Notes: generated from the letters alone by a model not told the origin. A DNA stretch of 27,843 bases from an uncultured Fusobacterium sp. (GCA_900541465.1 UQJY01000017.1:1-27843); one strand, 5' to 3'; shown: positions 17,644 to 26,599, counted from the stretch's first letter. Numbers and translations: made by a program.

Positions 17644-18414
17644 TTAATCTTTTTTGCTTAGTATCACAGGCTTTCCATCAATAATTGCAATGGAATGCTC
17701 AAAATGTGCGGATTTCTTGCCGTCTTTTGTTACTACAGTCCACCCGTCTGGAAGCATATTTATTTTATATGTTCCAACATTGACCATAGGCTCAATAGCA
17801 AGAACCATTCCGTTTTCAATTTTAAGTCCTCTTCCTCTTCTTCCATAGTTTGCAACTATTGGATCTTCATGCATATCAAGTCCTACTCCATGTCCTGCAT
17901 AATCTCTTACAACAGAAAATCCATTTTTTTCAACATAGCTTTGAATTGCATGACCTATATCTCCAAGCCTGTTTCCTACAACTGCAGCTTCTATTCCAAT
18001 ATCTCTGGCTTTTTCTGTTACTTCAAGAAGTCTTCTGCTTTCTTCGTCAATTTCTCCAACAGGATATGTTACTGCTGCATCTCCATAATAACCGTCAAAA
18101 ATAGTAACTGTATCAACACTTACTATATCTCCCTCTTTAAGAATTACATCTTTGCTCGGCACACCGTGAACAACTGCTTCATTTACAGAAATACAAGTTC
18201 CTGCCGGAAAAGCTCCGTAAGGTCCAGGCACACCGATACACCCAGGAACTGCTCCCTGAGATCTGATATAATCTTCTACTATTTTATTAAGTTCGTAAGT
18301 TGAAACTCCCGGCTTAATATGAGGAGGAAGAATATCTTCATACAATCTGGCTATTATCTGATTTGCCTTTTTTATTCCCTCTATATCTTCCATAGTCTTT
18401 ATTACTATTGACAT
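17644..18414 (-). CDS. map: Methionine aminopeptidase, type I
   Basis: Removes the initiator methionine from nascent proteins. The 256-residue product is the short type Ia form without an N-terminal zinc finger. The dinuclear metal ligands are all visible: two Asp in SVDTVTIFDGYYGDAAVTY, His in DYAGHGVGLDMHEDP, Glu in VLAIEPM, and Glu in AHFEHSIAI. ATG start behind GAAAGGATAAG. It follows adk after a 151-bp gap with two hairpins and precedes infA, matching the conserved adk-map-infA order. Confidence 0.98.
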   Translation of the reverse strand: MSIVIKTMEDIEGIKKANQIIARLYEDILPPHIKPGVSTYELNKIVEDYIRSQGAVPGCIGVPGPYGAFPAGTCISVNEAVVHGVPSKDVILKEGDIVSVDTVTIFDGYYGDAAVTYPVGEIDEESRRLLEVTEKARDIGIEAAVVGNRLGDIGHAIQSYVEKNGFSVVRDYAGHGVGLDMHEDPIVANYGRRGRGLKIENGMVLAIEPMVNVGTYKINMLPDGWTVVTKDGKKSAHFEHSIAIIDGKPVILSKKD

Positions 18415-18460
18415 TCTTCTTATCCTTTCTCTTTTTTTATTAAGATAAATTTATTAAATT

Positions 18461-18487
18461 TACCCTGCATATAAAATATGCAGGGTA
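18461..18487 (-). promoter_or_regulatory. Perfect 12-bp hairpin between adk and map
   Basis: TACCCTGCATAT (18461-18472) and ATATGCAGGGTA (18476-18487) pair perfectly around a 3-nt loop. A smaller CGGC/GCCG hairpin lies beside it, at 18497-18507. No long T-run follows on the minus strand, so this is not a classic terminator. It may be an RNase III or processing site or a weak attenuator between adk and map. Confidence 0.6.
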
Positions 18488-18565
18488 GTTTTCTTCCGGC
18501 AAAGCCGATAAATTAAAAATTTTCAATTTGTCCATTAACTTTTAGCCTGAACAAATAAAATGAAA

Positions 18566-19207
18566 CTATCCTAAAATATTAAATATTTCTTTTGTAATTT
18601 CGTCTATATCTTTAGTTCCGTCTAAGTCAGCAAGGATTCCTCTTTCCATATAGAAATCAAAAAGAGGAGCTGTTTGTGCATGATATTCAGAAAGTCTTTT
18701 TGTTACAGTTTCAGCTGTGTCATCTTTTCTTTGGATAAGTTCTCCACCACATAAGTCACATACTCCTTCAACTTTTGATGGATTAAATTCTACGTGGAAA
18801 GATGCTCCACAGTCTTTACATACTCTTCTTCCTGTAACTCTTCCAACGATTAATTCATCTGGAACATTTAAAGATATAACTTTATCAAGTTTTATACCCA
18901 TTTCTTTCATTAAAACTTCAAGAGCTTCTGCCTGAGCTAAAGTTCTTGGGAAACCGTCAAGGATAAATCCTTTTTTGCAGTCGTCCATTGAAAGTCTTTC
19001 TTTTATTATTCCGATTATTGTAGAATCTGGAACTAATTTTCCAGCTTCCATAAATTGTTTTGCTTCAAGCCCCATAGGTGTTCCTTCTTTAACAGCAGCT
19101 CTTAATATATCTCCTGTTGAAATTTGAGGAATCCCGTATCTGTCAATTATAAATTTTGCCTGAGTTCCTTTTCCAGCACCTGGTGCTCCGAATAACATAA
19201 TGTTCAT
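18566..19207 (-). CDS. adk: Adenylate kinase
   Basis: Interconverts ATP + AMP and 2 ADP. The 213-residue long form has the P-loop GAPGAGKGT (7-15), the AMP-binding STGDILR region (30-36), DGFPRT (84-89), and a LID domain (about 127-160). The LID has four cysteines (130, 133, 150, 153), the zinc-binding type of Gram-positive and related adenylate kinases. ATG after TAAGGAGATGAAATTTT. It lies 37 bp after leuS. In many bacteria secY is directly upstream of adk; here leuS takes that place. Confidence 0.98.
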   Translation of the reverse strand: MNIMLFGAPGAGKGTQAKFIIDRYGIPQISTGDILRAAVKEGTPMGLEAKQFMEAGKLVPDSTIIGIIKERLSMDDCKKGFILDGFPRTLAQAEALEVLMKEMGIKLDKVISLNVPDELIVGRVTGRRVCKDCGASFHVEFNPSKVEGVCDLCGGELIQRKDDTAETVTKRLSEYHAQTAPLFDFYMERGILADLDGTKDIDEITKEIFNILG

Positions 19208-19244
19208 AAAATTTCATCTCCTTAAATATTTATATTTTATTTTT

Positions 19245-21854
19245 TTATTTTACTACTATATTAACTATTTTTCCCGGAACAACTATAACTTTTGCCACAG
19301 TTTTTCCTTCAGTATGTTTTTGTACATTTTCAACAGCAAGAGCCATTTTTTCTATATCTTCTTTTGAAGCTGTTCTCTCAACAGAGATAGAACCTCTTAC
19401 TTTTCCATTAACTTGAATTGCCATTGTAATTTCATCTGCAACAGTTAATTTTTCATCATATTCAGGCCATGAAGCATTGAACAGGAATCCTTCTTCTCCC
19501 ATTGCTTCCCAAAGCTCATCACAGAAATGAGGTACAAATGGAGAAAGCATTATTACAATGTTTCTTAAAACTTCTCCGAATACTTTTTGAGATTCTGTAC
19601 TTTCTTTTTCTGTTCCTAAAACATTATTTCTGAAGTCATATACATCATTTATAAGCTCCATATTTCCTGCTATTGATGTATTGAAGTGATAGTTGTCTTC
19701 TATTGCTTCAGTAACTCTTTTTATAGTTTGATGAAGTTTTCTTACAAGAGCTTTATCTTCTTTTGAAAGTTTAGAGTAATCTATCTTTTCATCTTTTATC
19801 ATTTCAACGTTTTCAAGAACAACTCTCCATACTCTGTTTAAGAATCTTGCTGCTCCTGCAAGCCCGTTTTCATTCCATTCAAGTTCTTTTTCAGGCGGTG
19901 CAGTAAACATGATAAATAATCTTGTTGTGTCTGCTCCATATTTTTTAATCATAACTTCTGGGTCAACACCATTGTTTTTAGATTTTGACATCTTTTCAAC
20001 TTTGATTACAAGTTCTTCACCTGTTTCAATTGAATATGCTTTATCTCCAGCAGTTCTCACTTCATGTGCAAATAAGAATCTATTTTCTTTTTCTGAATAA
20101 TATGATGGCCCTAATACCATTCCTTGAGTAAGAAGTCTCTTAAATGGTTCATTTGCTTTTAAAAGTCCTAAATCTCTTAAAACTTTTGTGAAAAATCTTG
20201 CATATAAAAGGTGCATTACAGCGTGTTCAACTCCGCCGATATATTGATTAACAGGTGTCCAGGCATTAACAGCTTCGCTTCCAAATGGAAGTTCTATATT
20301 TTTAGGGTCACAGTATCTTAAGAAATACCAAGATGAGTCAACAAATGTATCCATTGTATCTGTTTCTCTTCTTGCTGGTCCTCCGCACACTGGACATACT
20401 GCATGTTTATATTTTTCAGAAGTTTCAATAGGGTTTCCGTTTCCAGTAAATTCTACATCTTCTGGAAGCATTACAGGAAGATTTTCATCTTTTTCCATAA
20501 CCATTCCGCATTTTTCACAGTATAAAACCGGAATAGGAGTTCCCCAGTATCTTTGTCTTGAAATTCCCCAGTCTTTTAATCTGTATTTAACTGTTTTTTC
20601 TCCAACACCTTTTGCTGTTACATAGTCAGCTATTTTTTCAAGAGCTTCTTTTGAATTCATTCCGTTAAATTCTCCAGAATTTGTCATTACTCCCTCTTCT
20701 GTCATAGCTGCTGTCATTTCGTCAGCATTTATTATAATTTCTTCCTTAGTTTCTTTATTGTATCCATTGATTACAACTTTTCTTGGAAGATTGTATTTTT
20801 TAGCAAAAGCAAAGTCTCTGTCGTCATGGGCAGGAACAGCCATTACAGCCCCTGTTCCATAGTTCATAAGAACATAATCTGCTGCCCAAAGCTGAACTTT
20901 GTCTCCTGTAACAGGGTTAATTACGTGCCATCCTGTAAATACTCCGTTCTTTTCTTTTCCCTCTGCTGTTCTTTCAATCATATCCATGTTTCTCATATTA
21001 TGGATTGCTTCTTTTATTGATGGATTTACTTTAATTATTTCTTCAATGATAGGGTGTTCTGGTGCAACAACACAGTAAGTTACTCCGTGAATTGTATCTA
21101 TTCTTGTTGTAAACATTGGAAGTTTTTCCCCTGTTTCAGCAACTGTAAATACTATTTCAGTACCAAAAGATTTTCCTATCCAGTTTTTCTGCATTGCAAG
21201 AACTTTTTCCGGCCATCCTTCTCTTAATTCTTCATGTCCTGTAAGAAGTTCATCTGCATAATTTGTAATTCTGAAGAACCATTGTTCTAAATCTTTTTGA
21301 ATTACTTTAGTTTTTGAGTGTCTCCAGCAGTAACCATCTTCAACCTGCTCATTTGCAAGAACAGTCTGGCAGTCTGGACACCAGTTTACAGTTGATTTCT
21401 TTTTATAAACAAGCCCTTTGTCGTACATTCTTTTGAATATCCATTGGTTCCATCTGTAATATTCTGGTGTGTATGTTGCAACTTCTCTGTCCCAGTCATA
21501 AGAAAGACCCATAAGTTTAAGCTGTCTTCTCATGTTTTCTATATTTGATTTTGTCCAAGTTGCAGGGTGTGCTCCGTGCTGGATAGCAGCATTTTCTGCT
21601 GGAAGCCCGAATGAATCCCATCCCATTGGGTGAAGAACATTATACCCTTTCATTTTTTTATATCTGGCTATTACGTCACCTATTGTATAGTTTCTTGCAT
21701 GACCTACATGCAGATTTCCTGATGGATATGGCAACATCTCTAAAACATAATAATTTTCTTTTCCCTCTACCTTATCATTAGTTTTAAAGAGAGTGTTAGA
21801 GTTCCACTTTTCCTGCCATTTTTGTTCAACTTCTTTGAAGTTATACTCTCTCAT
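19245..21854 (-). CDS. leuS: Leucyl-tRNA synthetase
   Basis: Class I synthetase that charges tRNA-Leu. The 869-residue product is full length for the bacterial form. The HIGH-type motif is HVGH (49-52) within PYPSGNLHVGHARNYT, a Zn-binding region follows (WCPDCQTVLANEQV), then the CP1 editing domain with TTRIDTIHGVTY and MAVPAHDDRDFAFA, and the KMSKS loop is at 621-625. The C-terminal anticodon-binding and small alpha/beta domains end IVNIVVK. It is preceded by sigH with a 49-bp gap, which leaves no room for a T-box leader. ATG behind GAGAGGTG. Confidence 0.98.
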   Translation of the reverse strand: MREYNFKEVEQKWQEKWNSNTLFKTNDKVEGKENYYVLEMLPYPSGNLHVGHARNYTIGDVIARYKKMKGYNVLHPMGWDSFGLPAENAAIQHGAHPATWTKSNIENMRRQLKLMGLSYDWDREVATYTPEYYRWNQWIFKRMYDKGLVYKKKSTVNWCPDCQTVLANEQVEDGYCWRHSKTKVIQKDLEQWFFRITNYADELLTGHEELREGWPEKVLAMQKNWIGKSFGTEIVFTVAETGEKLPMFTTRIDTIHGVTYCVVAPEHPIIEEIIKVNPSIKEAIHNMRNMDMIERTAEGKEKNGVFTGWHVINPVTGDKVQLWAADYVLMNYGTGAVMAVPAHDDRDFAFAKKYNLPRKVVINGYNKETKEEIIINADEMTAAMTEEGVMTNSGEFNGMNSKEALEKIADYVTAKGVGEKTVKYRLKDWGISRQRYWGTPIPVLYCEKCGMVMEKDENLPVMLPEDVEFTGNGNPIETSEKYKHAVCPVCGGPARRETDTMDTFVDSSWYFLRYCDPKNIELPFGSEAVNAWTPVNQYIGGVEHAVMHLLYARFFTKVLRDLGLLKANEPFKRLLTQGMVLGPSYYSEKENRFLFAHEVRTAGDKAYSIETGEELVIKVEKMSKSKNNGVDPEVMIKKYGADTTRLFIMFTAPPEKELEWNENGLAGAARFLNRVWRVVLENVEMIKDEKIDYSKLSKEDKALVRKLHQTIKRVTEAIEDNYHFNTSIAGNMELINDVYDFRNNVLGTEKESTESQKVFGEVLRNIVIMLSPFVPHFCDELWEAMGEEGFLFNASWPEYDEKLTVADEITMAIQVNGKVRGSISVERTASKEDIEKMALAVENVQKHTEGKTVAKVIVVPGKIVNIVVK

Positions 21855-21903
21855 TTTACACCTCTCTCGCTTTTATCTTTTATTATTTAATTAATTTTAT
21901 TTT

Positions 21904-22476
21904 TTAATCTTTCAGCCAATTTTTTACTTTTGATTTTATTCTCTGATATGTATTATCTACAACCTTATTGGATTTTCCTATTTTATCAGCAATCTCTCCA
22001 TAGTTGTATCCTTTCAAAAGATAATCCAGAACTTCTTTTTCCAGCTCGCTGAAATGTTCTTTTGAATATTTTTTAAATTCTTCCAAAAGTTCTTTGTATA
22101 AATATTCTTCCTCTGCATTTGAAGATGTTTCTATATATATTTTATCATCTGAACTTTCCTCATCGGAAAAATATGTTGTATTAAGCATTTGGTTTTTCTT
22201 TGCATTAGAATTTTTTATAGCTGTTATTATCTGCCTTCTCATACACATAATGACAAAAGTTTTAAATGATGTATCCTTACTGAAATCAAAACTCTTAATC
22301 CCTTTAAGAAGCCCTATCATTCCTTCCTGAATTAGATCGTCCCTATCTCCGTCTGCCAGATAATAACTTTTTGTATTTATATATAAATATTTTTCATATT
22401 TTTTAAGAAGCATTTCAAAGCTCTCATCGTCTCCGGCTTTTGCTTTTTTTAGTGCTTCAATCTCTGCAGCATCCAC
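21904..22476 (-). CDS. SigH-like sigma factor (sigma-70 family)
   Basis: A 190-residue alternative sigma factor. Region 2 (about 15-90) contains AKAGDDESFEMLLKKYEKYL, DRDDLIQEGMIGLLKGIKSFD and FKTFVIMCMRRQIITAIKNS. Region 4 (about 140-188) has a helix-turn-helix in SELEKEVLDYLLKGYNYGEIADKIG and VDNTYQRIKSKVK. This closely resembles Spo0H/SigH of Firmicutes. Translation starts at GTG (22474-22476) behind AAGGGGG. rlmB lies directly upstream, as in the Firmicutes rlmB-yacP-sigH neighbourhood, though yacP is missing here. In a non-sporulating Gram-negative its targets are unknown. Confidence 0.9.
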   Translation of the reverse strand: MDAAEIEALKKAKAGDDESFEMLLKKYEKYLYINTKSYYLADGDRDDLIQEGMIGLLKGIKSFDFSKDTSFKTFVIMCMRRQIITAIKNSNAKKNQMLNTTYFSDEESSDDKIYIETSSNAEEEYLYKELLEEFKKYSKEHFSELEKEVLDYLLKGYNYGEIADKIGKSNKVVDNTYQRIKSKVKNWLKD

Positions 22477-22497
22477 AAAAATAACCCCCTTATATAC

Positions 22498-23208
22498 TTA
22501 GTATATTGATTTTGCTGCCTCAGAAAGTAAAATTCCTCCAGCCACAGAAACATTCAGTGAATTTATTTTTCCATACATTGGAATTTTTATTAAAATGTCA
22601 CAGTTGTCTTTAACTTTTTTTCTTATTCCAAAACCTTCGCTTCCAAGAACAATTACGACTTTATCTGGATATTTTTCTTCATAATATACTTTTGCTCCGT
22701 CCCCTTCAGCTCCGTATATCCAATATCCTAATTTTTTCAAATTATTTAAAGCATCTGATATATTTGTCACTTTTACTATATCAACATATTCAATAGCTCC
22801 TGTTGATGTTTTTACAACAGTTTCATTTATATGAACAGAATTTCTCTCTGGAATTATTATTCCAAGCACTCCGAAAATTTCTGCACTTCTTATTAATGCT
22901 CCAAAGTTTCTCGGATCCTGAACTCCGTCAAGAACAAGGATTATTCCTTTATCTTTAAGAGCTGCTTTTTCAAGAAACTCACCTATTTCCACATAATAAT
23001 CATAAGAATTTACATAAGCCACAACACCTTGAGAATTATCAACTTTTTTCTTTATAAACTGAACTTTGATATTTCTTTCAGACGCTTTTCTTTTTATGAT
23101 ATTTATTTTATCTTCTCTCAGCCCTTGAAAGATTTCTATCTTTTCTATATTTTTATCTTTCTTATCCAAAATTTCCATCACTGGATTAATTCCGATTATT
23201 TTTTCCAT
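22498..23208 (-). CDS. rlmB: 23S rRNA 2'-O-methyltransferase (RlmB/TrmH family)
   Basis: SPOUT-fold methyltransferase, probably modifying G2251 of 23S rRNA. The 236-residue product has an N-terminal substrate-binding domain (about 1-75) and a knotted catalytic domain with the three TrmH motifs: VLDGVQDPRNFGALIRSA (92-109), VIVLGSEGFGIR, and IPMYGKINSLNVSVAGGILLSEA. The usual HQG before the linker reads NSQG. It is 12 bp downstream of murA and 21 bp upstream of sigH, clearly within one operon. The target base is inferred from family. Confidence 0.93.
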   Translation of the reverse strand: MEKIIGINPVMEILDKKDKNIEKIEIFQGLREDKINIIKRKASERNIKVQFIKKKVDNSQGVVAYVNSYDYYVEIGEFLEKAALKDKGIILVLDGVQDPRNFGALIRSAEIFGVLGIIIPERNSVHINETVVKTSTGAIEYVDIVKVTNISDALNNLKKLGYWIYGAEGDGAKVYYEEKYPDKVVIVLGSEGFGIRKKVKDNCDILIKIPMYGKINSLNVSVAGGILLSEAAKSIY

Positions 23209-23220
23209 CAGCTCTCCTTA

Positions 23221-24501
23221 TTATATTTCCTCTTTAACTCTTTCTATATCTGCTCCAATAGCTTTAAGTCTCAGTTCAAGCTTTTCATATCCTCTGTCCA
23301 CATGATATATTCTGTTTACAACACTTTCTCCCTCTGCCTTAAGAGCTGCTAATATAAGAGAAGCTCCTGCTCTTAAATCACTTGCCATAACCTTTGCTGA
23401 AGAGAAGTTTTCTATTCCGTTAACTACTGCCATATTTCCCTCTGTAGAAATATCACAGCCCATTCTGTTAAGCTCAGGAACGTGCATAAATCTATTTTCA
23501 AAAATAGTTTCCTTTATTTCGCTGCTCCCTTTTACAAGACACATAAGAGTCATCATAGGAGACTGTAAATCTGTAGGGAATCCCGGATACGGCATTGTTG
23601 TAACTTTTACAGGTTTAAGATCTTTTAATTTTGAAGTAACTTTAAATATACCGTCATTGATTTCATAAGTCACTCCCATTTCACTAAGTTTCATAAGAAA
23701 ACTTTCAAGGCATTCTGGATTTACACCTTTAACTTCAATCTCTCCATCAAACATCACTGCTGCTATTATAAAAGTTCCTGCAACAATTCTGTCTGCCATC
23801 ACTGTATATTCACAAGGAGTAAGTTTTTCAACACCTGTTATCTCAAGTCTTCCTCCTCCTATTCCCTCTATCTTAGCTCCCATTTTATTTAAGAAATGAC
23901 AAAGGTCATCTATTTCCGGTTCTCTGGCTGCATTTTCAATTATTGTAACTCCCTCTGCTCTCACTGCTGCCATTATTATATTTTCTGTTGCTCCCACACT
24001 TGGGAAGTCTAAAACTATTTTATTTCCTTTAAGTTTTACACCTGAAGAAACTTTTCCTTCAACATATCCGTGATCTATCTCTATTTCAACACCAAGTGCT
24101 TCAAAACCTTTTAAATGCAGATCAACAGGTCTTGCTCCTATTGCACACCCTCCAGGAAGCGATACTCTTGCTCTTCCGCAGTGGGCAAGCATAGGTCCCA
24201 TCACAAGAAAAGAAGCCCTCATTTTTTTTACCAGATCATAAGAGGCCTCCAAACTTTTCAATCCGCTGTTTACTACTTTATAGCTGTTTTTATCTAATTT
24301 TTCTATTGAAAGCCCAAGACTTTCTAAAAGTTTTGTAAGAGTTCTTATATCCATAAGATCTGGAACATTATTTAAAATATATGTTCCTCTTTCAATAAGT
24401 GTTGCAATAAAAATAGGCAGAGCTGCATTTTTAGCTCCCTCTACCTCTAAAATTCCTTTAAGTTTTTTCCCGCCTCTAACTTTAAAAGCTTCTACTGCCA
24501 T
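23221..24501 (-). CDS. murA: UDP-N-acetylglucosamine 1-carboxyvinyltransferase
   Basis: Catalyses the first committed step of peptidoglycan synthesis, adding enolpyruvate from PEP to UDP-GlcNAc. The 426-residue product has the substrate lysine and asparagine in [11 protein letters not shown] (Lys24, Asn25) and the catalytic Cys119 in [16 protein letters not shown]. Because this is Cys and not Asp, fosfomycin can in principle bind. [23 protein letters not shown] and VPELNRMG are typical. The ATG overlaps the previous stop codon (TAATG), so translation is probably coupled to the DUF1694-like gene. Confidence 0.97.
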   Translation of the reverse strand: MAVEAFKVRGGKKLKGILEVEGAKNAALPIFIATLIERGTYILNNVPDLMDIRTLTKLLESLGLSIEKLDKNSYKVVNSGLKSLEASYDLVKKMRASFLVMGPMLAHCGRARVSLPGGCAIGARPVDLHLKGFEALGVEIEIDHGYVEGKVSSGVKLKGNKIVLDFPSVGATENIIMAAVRAEGVTIIENAAREPEIDDLCHFLNKMGAKIEGIGGGRLEITGVEKLTPCEYTVMADRIVAGTFIIAAVMFDGEIEVKGVNPECLESFLMKLSEMGVTYEINDGIFKVTSKLKDLKPVKVTTMPYPGFPTDLQSPMMTLMCLVKGSSEIKETIFENRFMHVPELNRMGCDISTEGNMAVVNGIENFSSAKVMASDLRAGASLILAALKAEGESVVNRIYHVDRGYEKLELRLKAIGADIERVKEEI

Positions 24502-25061
24502 TATTTCTTTTTACCTTTCCTTTCCTCTTCACATATAGGGCATTTTTTCCCCATCAATTTGTCCAATATATCTAATTTATCAAAACGTTCTGCATAAAGA
24601 GGTATCTTATCCATAAGCATAGTGAAATGCCTTGTACATATTCTCTGACCCTCATACTCAGAAAAACAGGCAGGAAGCCCAAGGTCTTCATAAGGCTGGC
24701 TTCTTTTTTCAAGAATTACATCTTTTTTGGCATTATCAAAAGAAAGTTTAGAAACAACTACAAGCCCCACATCTCCAACAAAAGAAAGCCCGTCAACAAG
24801 TCTGTACTTTATCCCTATTTTCTCAGCTTCATCTATATATACCTTAACTTTTTTAAGAGGAATATTTCTGTTTATTTTTAAAAGGACTGCATCTTCCCTT
24901 TTCATAACCTCAATAACCTCTCTTAAAACTTTTCCGTCCAACTCCTGTTTTCTTACTGCAAGAATTACATTTTCTTTAAATTCTCCAAGGAAATAGTTTT
25001 TTTCTACTTGAACTTGCTGGAATTTTATTCTTGCTTTTTCTTTTTCGTCAAACAATTCCAT
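24501..25061 (-). CDS. DUF1694 (YueI)-like protein
   Basis: A 186-residue soluble protein of unknown function. The middle ([18 protein letters not shown] through [11 protein letters not shown]) resembles the DUF1694/YueI family of Firmicutes, whose members lie near the core but have no known activity. The C-terminal third adds [16 protein letters not shown] and a CPIC pair near the end, with six cysteines and histidines that could bind metal. I place the start at the ATG at 25061 because AAAGGA sits 9 nt upstream; the ATG at 25079 lies before it. It is the first gene of the murA operon and overlaps murA by one base. Confidence 0.7.
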   Translation of the reverse strand: MELFDEKEKARIKFQQVQVEKNYFLGEFKENVILAVRKQELDGKVLREVIEVMKREDAVLLKINRNIPLKKVKVYIDEAEKIGIKYRLVDGLSFVGDVGLVVVSKLSFDNAKKDVILEKRSQPYEDLGLPACFSEYEGQRICTRHFTMLMDKIPLYAERFDKLDILDKLMGKKCPICEEERKGKKK

Positions 25062-25102
25062 TTTACTATATCCTTTCATGTAAGCATTAATGTTTTATAA
25101 CA

Positions 25103-25108
25103 ATTATA
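25103..25108 (-). promoter_or_regulatory. Promoter of the DUF1694-murA-rlmB-sigH-leuS unit
   Basis: On the minus strand a perfect TATAAT with TGT extended -10 lies about 42 nt before the 25061 start. The -35 (TTTTAA) is poor. It probably drives the long unit that may run as far as rplQ. Confidence 0.6.
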
Positions 25109-25136
25109 ACACAAAACAATAAACTTTAAAATAAAA

Positions 25137-25165
25137 TTGGTCGCAAGATGGAAAAATGATATAAT
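25137..25165 (+). promoter_or_regulatory. Promoter of the secreted beta-sandwich protein gene
   Basis: TTGGTC (25137-25142) and a perfect TATAAT (25160-25165) are 17 bp apart, with TGA extended -10. The leader to the ATG at 25201 is about 29 nt and includes a GGAGA ribosome binding site. It is divergent from the promoter at 25103. Confidence 0.75.
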
Positions 25166-25200
25166 TTTATTATATAAAAAACAGTTATCGGAGAAACTTT

Positions 25201-26253
25201 ATGAAAAAATTTATTTTTTTAGCATATATTATTTTTTCTGTCCTGAGTTTTGGAAAACAGGTAGAGATTGAATTTCATTTTGATGTTGATTCAGGGCTTA
25301 TATATTACAGCAATGCAGATATTGACTCCATTGGAAATCTTACAACAGTAAATTTTAACAAAAAAGATGTAAAAATAAATTTAAAAAACGGGATTTACCT
25401 TTTTGGATTTTTCGACGGAAAGGACAGATATCTTTTTAAAAAGTTTTATATCACTGACAACAGAGATTTTAATATCTCATTTATTCCTAAAAAATCTATT
25501 TTTGTTGAGGGAATAATATCAGAAAAAAAATCTCCTCTTAAAAATGTAAAAATAACTTTTGCAGATTCTATGGGAAGAGAATATTCAGCAGTAAGTTCTG
25601 CTGAGGGAAAATATTCAATTAATCTGCCCCCGGAAAAATATATTCTTATGAGTTCACAATTTGGTTATGAAACTGTAAAAGATGAGAGCTTTGACTTTTC
25701 AAAACCAGATAAATCCTACACTATTCCCGTTTCTATGGAAAAATCTCCGGGAAAAATAAAAGGAAAAGTTTTGGGAGATAATGGTTTTCCTATCCCAGAA
25801 GCAAAAATACTTGTGTCAAATAACAAAAAGGATCAAATCTTCCAATCAGATAAAAATGGAAACTTCACTATTTTTCTTTCTGAAGGAATAACTTCCATGA
25901 AAATATCAAGAGAGGGATATAAGCCGAAAGGTTTTATAGGTAAATTTTCAAGAAAGGATACAGTAAATCTTCATGTTTTCACCTTAGATAAAAAAACTTA
26001 TTTTATCTCAGGAACTGCTGCTGATGAAATTCTTCCATTAAGAGATCAAGAAGTTTATCTTTTTTCACAAAACGGAGCATTGTTAGATAAGGCTGTTACA
26101 AATGAAAATGGAAATTTTAAATTTTTAAATATTTCAAGAGAGAATATATATATTTATATTCCGGAAACAGAAACTCATGAAGAATATAAATCTGATATTA
26201 TAAAACTTGAAAAGAGTATTTCAAATAAAATTATATCTATCCCTAAAAAATAA
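25201..26253 (+). CDS. Secreted protein with three carboxypeptidase-regulatory-like domains
   Basis: A 350-residue exported protein with no enzymatic motif. Residues 1-19 (MKKFIFLAYIIFSVLSFGK) are a Sec signal peptide; no lipobox cysteine is seen. After an N-terminal beta-rich domain (about 20-95), three repeated beta-sandwich modules follow: about 97-160 (VEGIISEKKSPLKNVKITF), 176-240 (IKGKVLGDNGFPIPEAKILV) and 262-325 (ISGTAADEILPLRDQEVYLF). Each has the G-x-V/I-x(5-8)-P-x-x-x-A/V-x-V then G-x-F/Y pattern of carboxypeptidase regulatory-like domains. It is probably an extracellular or periplasmic binding or structural protein. It has its own promoter and terminator; the neighbours give no clue. 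Confidence 0.82.
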   Translation: MKKFIFLAYIIFSVLSFGKQVEIEFHFDVDSGLIYYSNADIDSIGNLTTVNFNKKDVKINLKNGIYLFGFFDGKDRYLFKKFYITDNRDFNISFIPKKSIFVEGIISEKKSPLKNVKITFADSMGREYSAVSSAEGKYSINLPPEKYILMSSQFGYETVKDESFDFSKPDKSYTIPVSMEKSPGKIKGKVLGDNGFPIPEAKILVSNNKKDQIFQSDKNGNFTIFLSEGITSMKISREGYKPKGFIGKFSRKDTVNLHVFTLDKKTYFISGTAADEILPLRDQEVYLFSQNGALLDKAVTNENGNFKFLNISRENIYIYIPETETHEEYKSDIIKLEKSISNKIISIPKK

Positions 26254-26278
26254 GTACGGAAAACTCCGTACTTTTTTA
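26252..26278 (+). terminator. Terminator of the secreted beta-sandwich gene
   Basis: AGTACGGA and TCCGTACT form a perfect 8-bp stem with an AAAC loop, followed by a T-run. The stem overlaps the TAA stop codon (26251-26253). Confidence 0.93.
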
Positions 26279-26299
26279 TTAATATATATGAAGGAAAAC

Positions 26300-26331
26300 A
26301 AAAAATAAAAAAACTGTTGATTGCTCAACAG
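26300..26331 (-). terminator. Terminator of the tRNA operon
   Basis: On the minus strand, CTGTTGA and TCAACAG form a 7-bp stem with a GCAA tetraloop, followed by TTTTTTTATTTTT. It lies 14 nt past the CCA end of tRNA-Leu. Confidence 0.93.
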
Positions 26332-26344
26332 CTTAGTTTTTAAA

Positions 26345-26428
26345 TGGTGCGAAGAGAGGGACTTGAACCCTCACGTCGGAGACACTAGATCCTAAGTCTA
26401 GCGCGTCTGCCAATTCCGCCATCCTCGC
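26345..26428 (-). tRNA. tRNA-Leu (TAG)
   Basis: The acceptor GCGAGGA pairs with TCTTCGC (one G-U). The anticodon loop is CTTAGGA with anticodon TAG, and a long variable arm typical of a class II tRNA is present. The TTCAAGT T-loop and encoded CCA are present. Last gene of the six-tRNA operon. Confidence 0.97.
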
Positions 26429-26437
26429 ATTCTTTAT

Positions 26438-26513
26438 TGGTGCGTCATACTGGATTTGAACCAGTGACAACACGATTAAAAGTCGTGTGCTCTACCTACT
26501 GAGCTAATGACGC
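26438..26513 (-). tRNA. tRNA-Lys (TTT)
   Basis: The acceptor GCGTCAT/ATGACGC is perfect. Anticodon stem CACGA/TCGTG encloses loop CTTTTAA with anticodon TTT. The T-loop is TTCAAAT, and CCA is encoded. Confidence 0.97.
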
Positions 26514-26522
26514 ATATTTTAT

Positions 26523-26599
26523 TGGGGTGGCTAACGAGACTTGAACTCGCGACAACCAGTGCCACAAACTGGCGCTCTACCAACTGAACTATAGCCACC
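26523..26599 (-). tRNA. tRNA-His (GTG)
   Basis: The acceptor is GTGGCTA/TAGCCAC, with the extra G at position -1 opposite C73 that marks tRNA-His. Anticodon loop TTGTGGC has anticodon GTG. CCA is encoded. Confidence 0.97.

Noticed and set aside
17695..18303. A 202-codon plus-strand open frame antisense to map
   Set aside because: Rich in Ser, Tyr, Cys and Asn as expected for the complement of a real gene, with no ribosome binding site or known domain. map is certain.
21855..21903. Possible T-box leader for leuS
   Set aside because: The gap to the sigma factor gene is only 49 bp, too short for a T-box, and no specifier or antiterminator pattern is seen.
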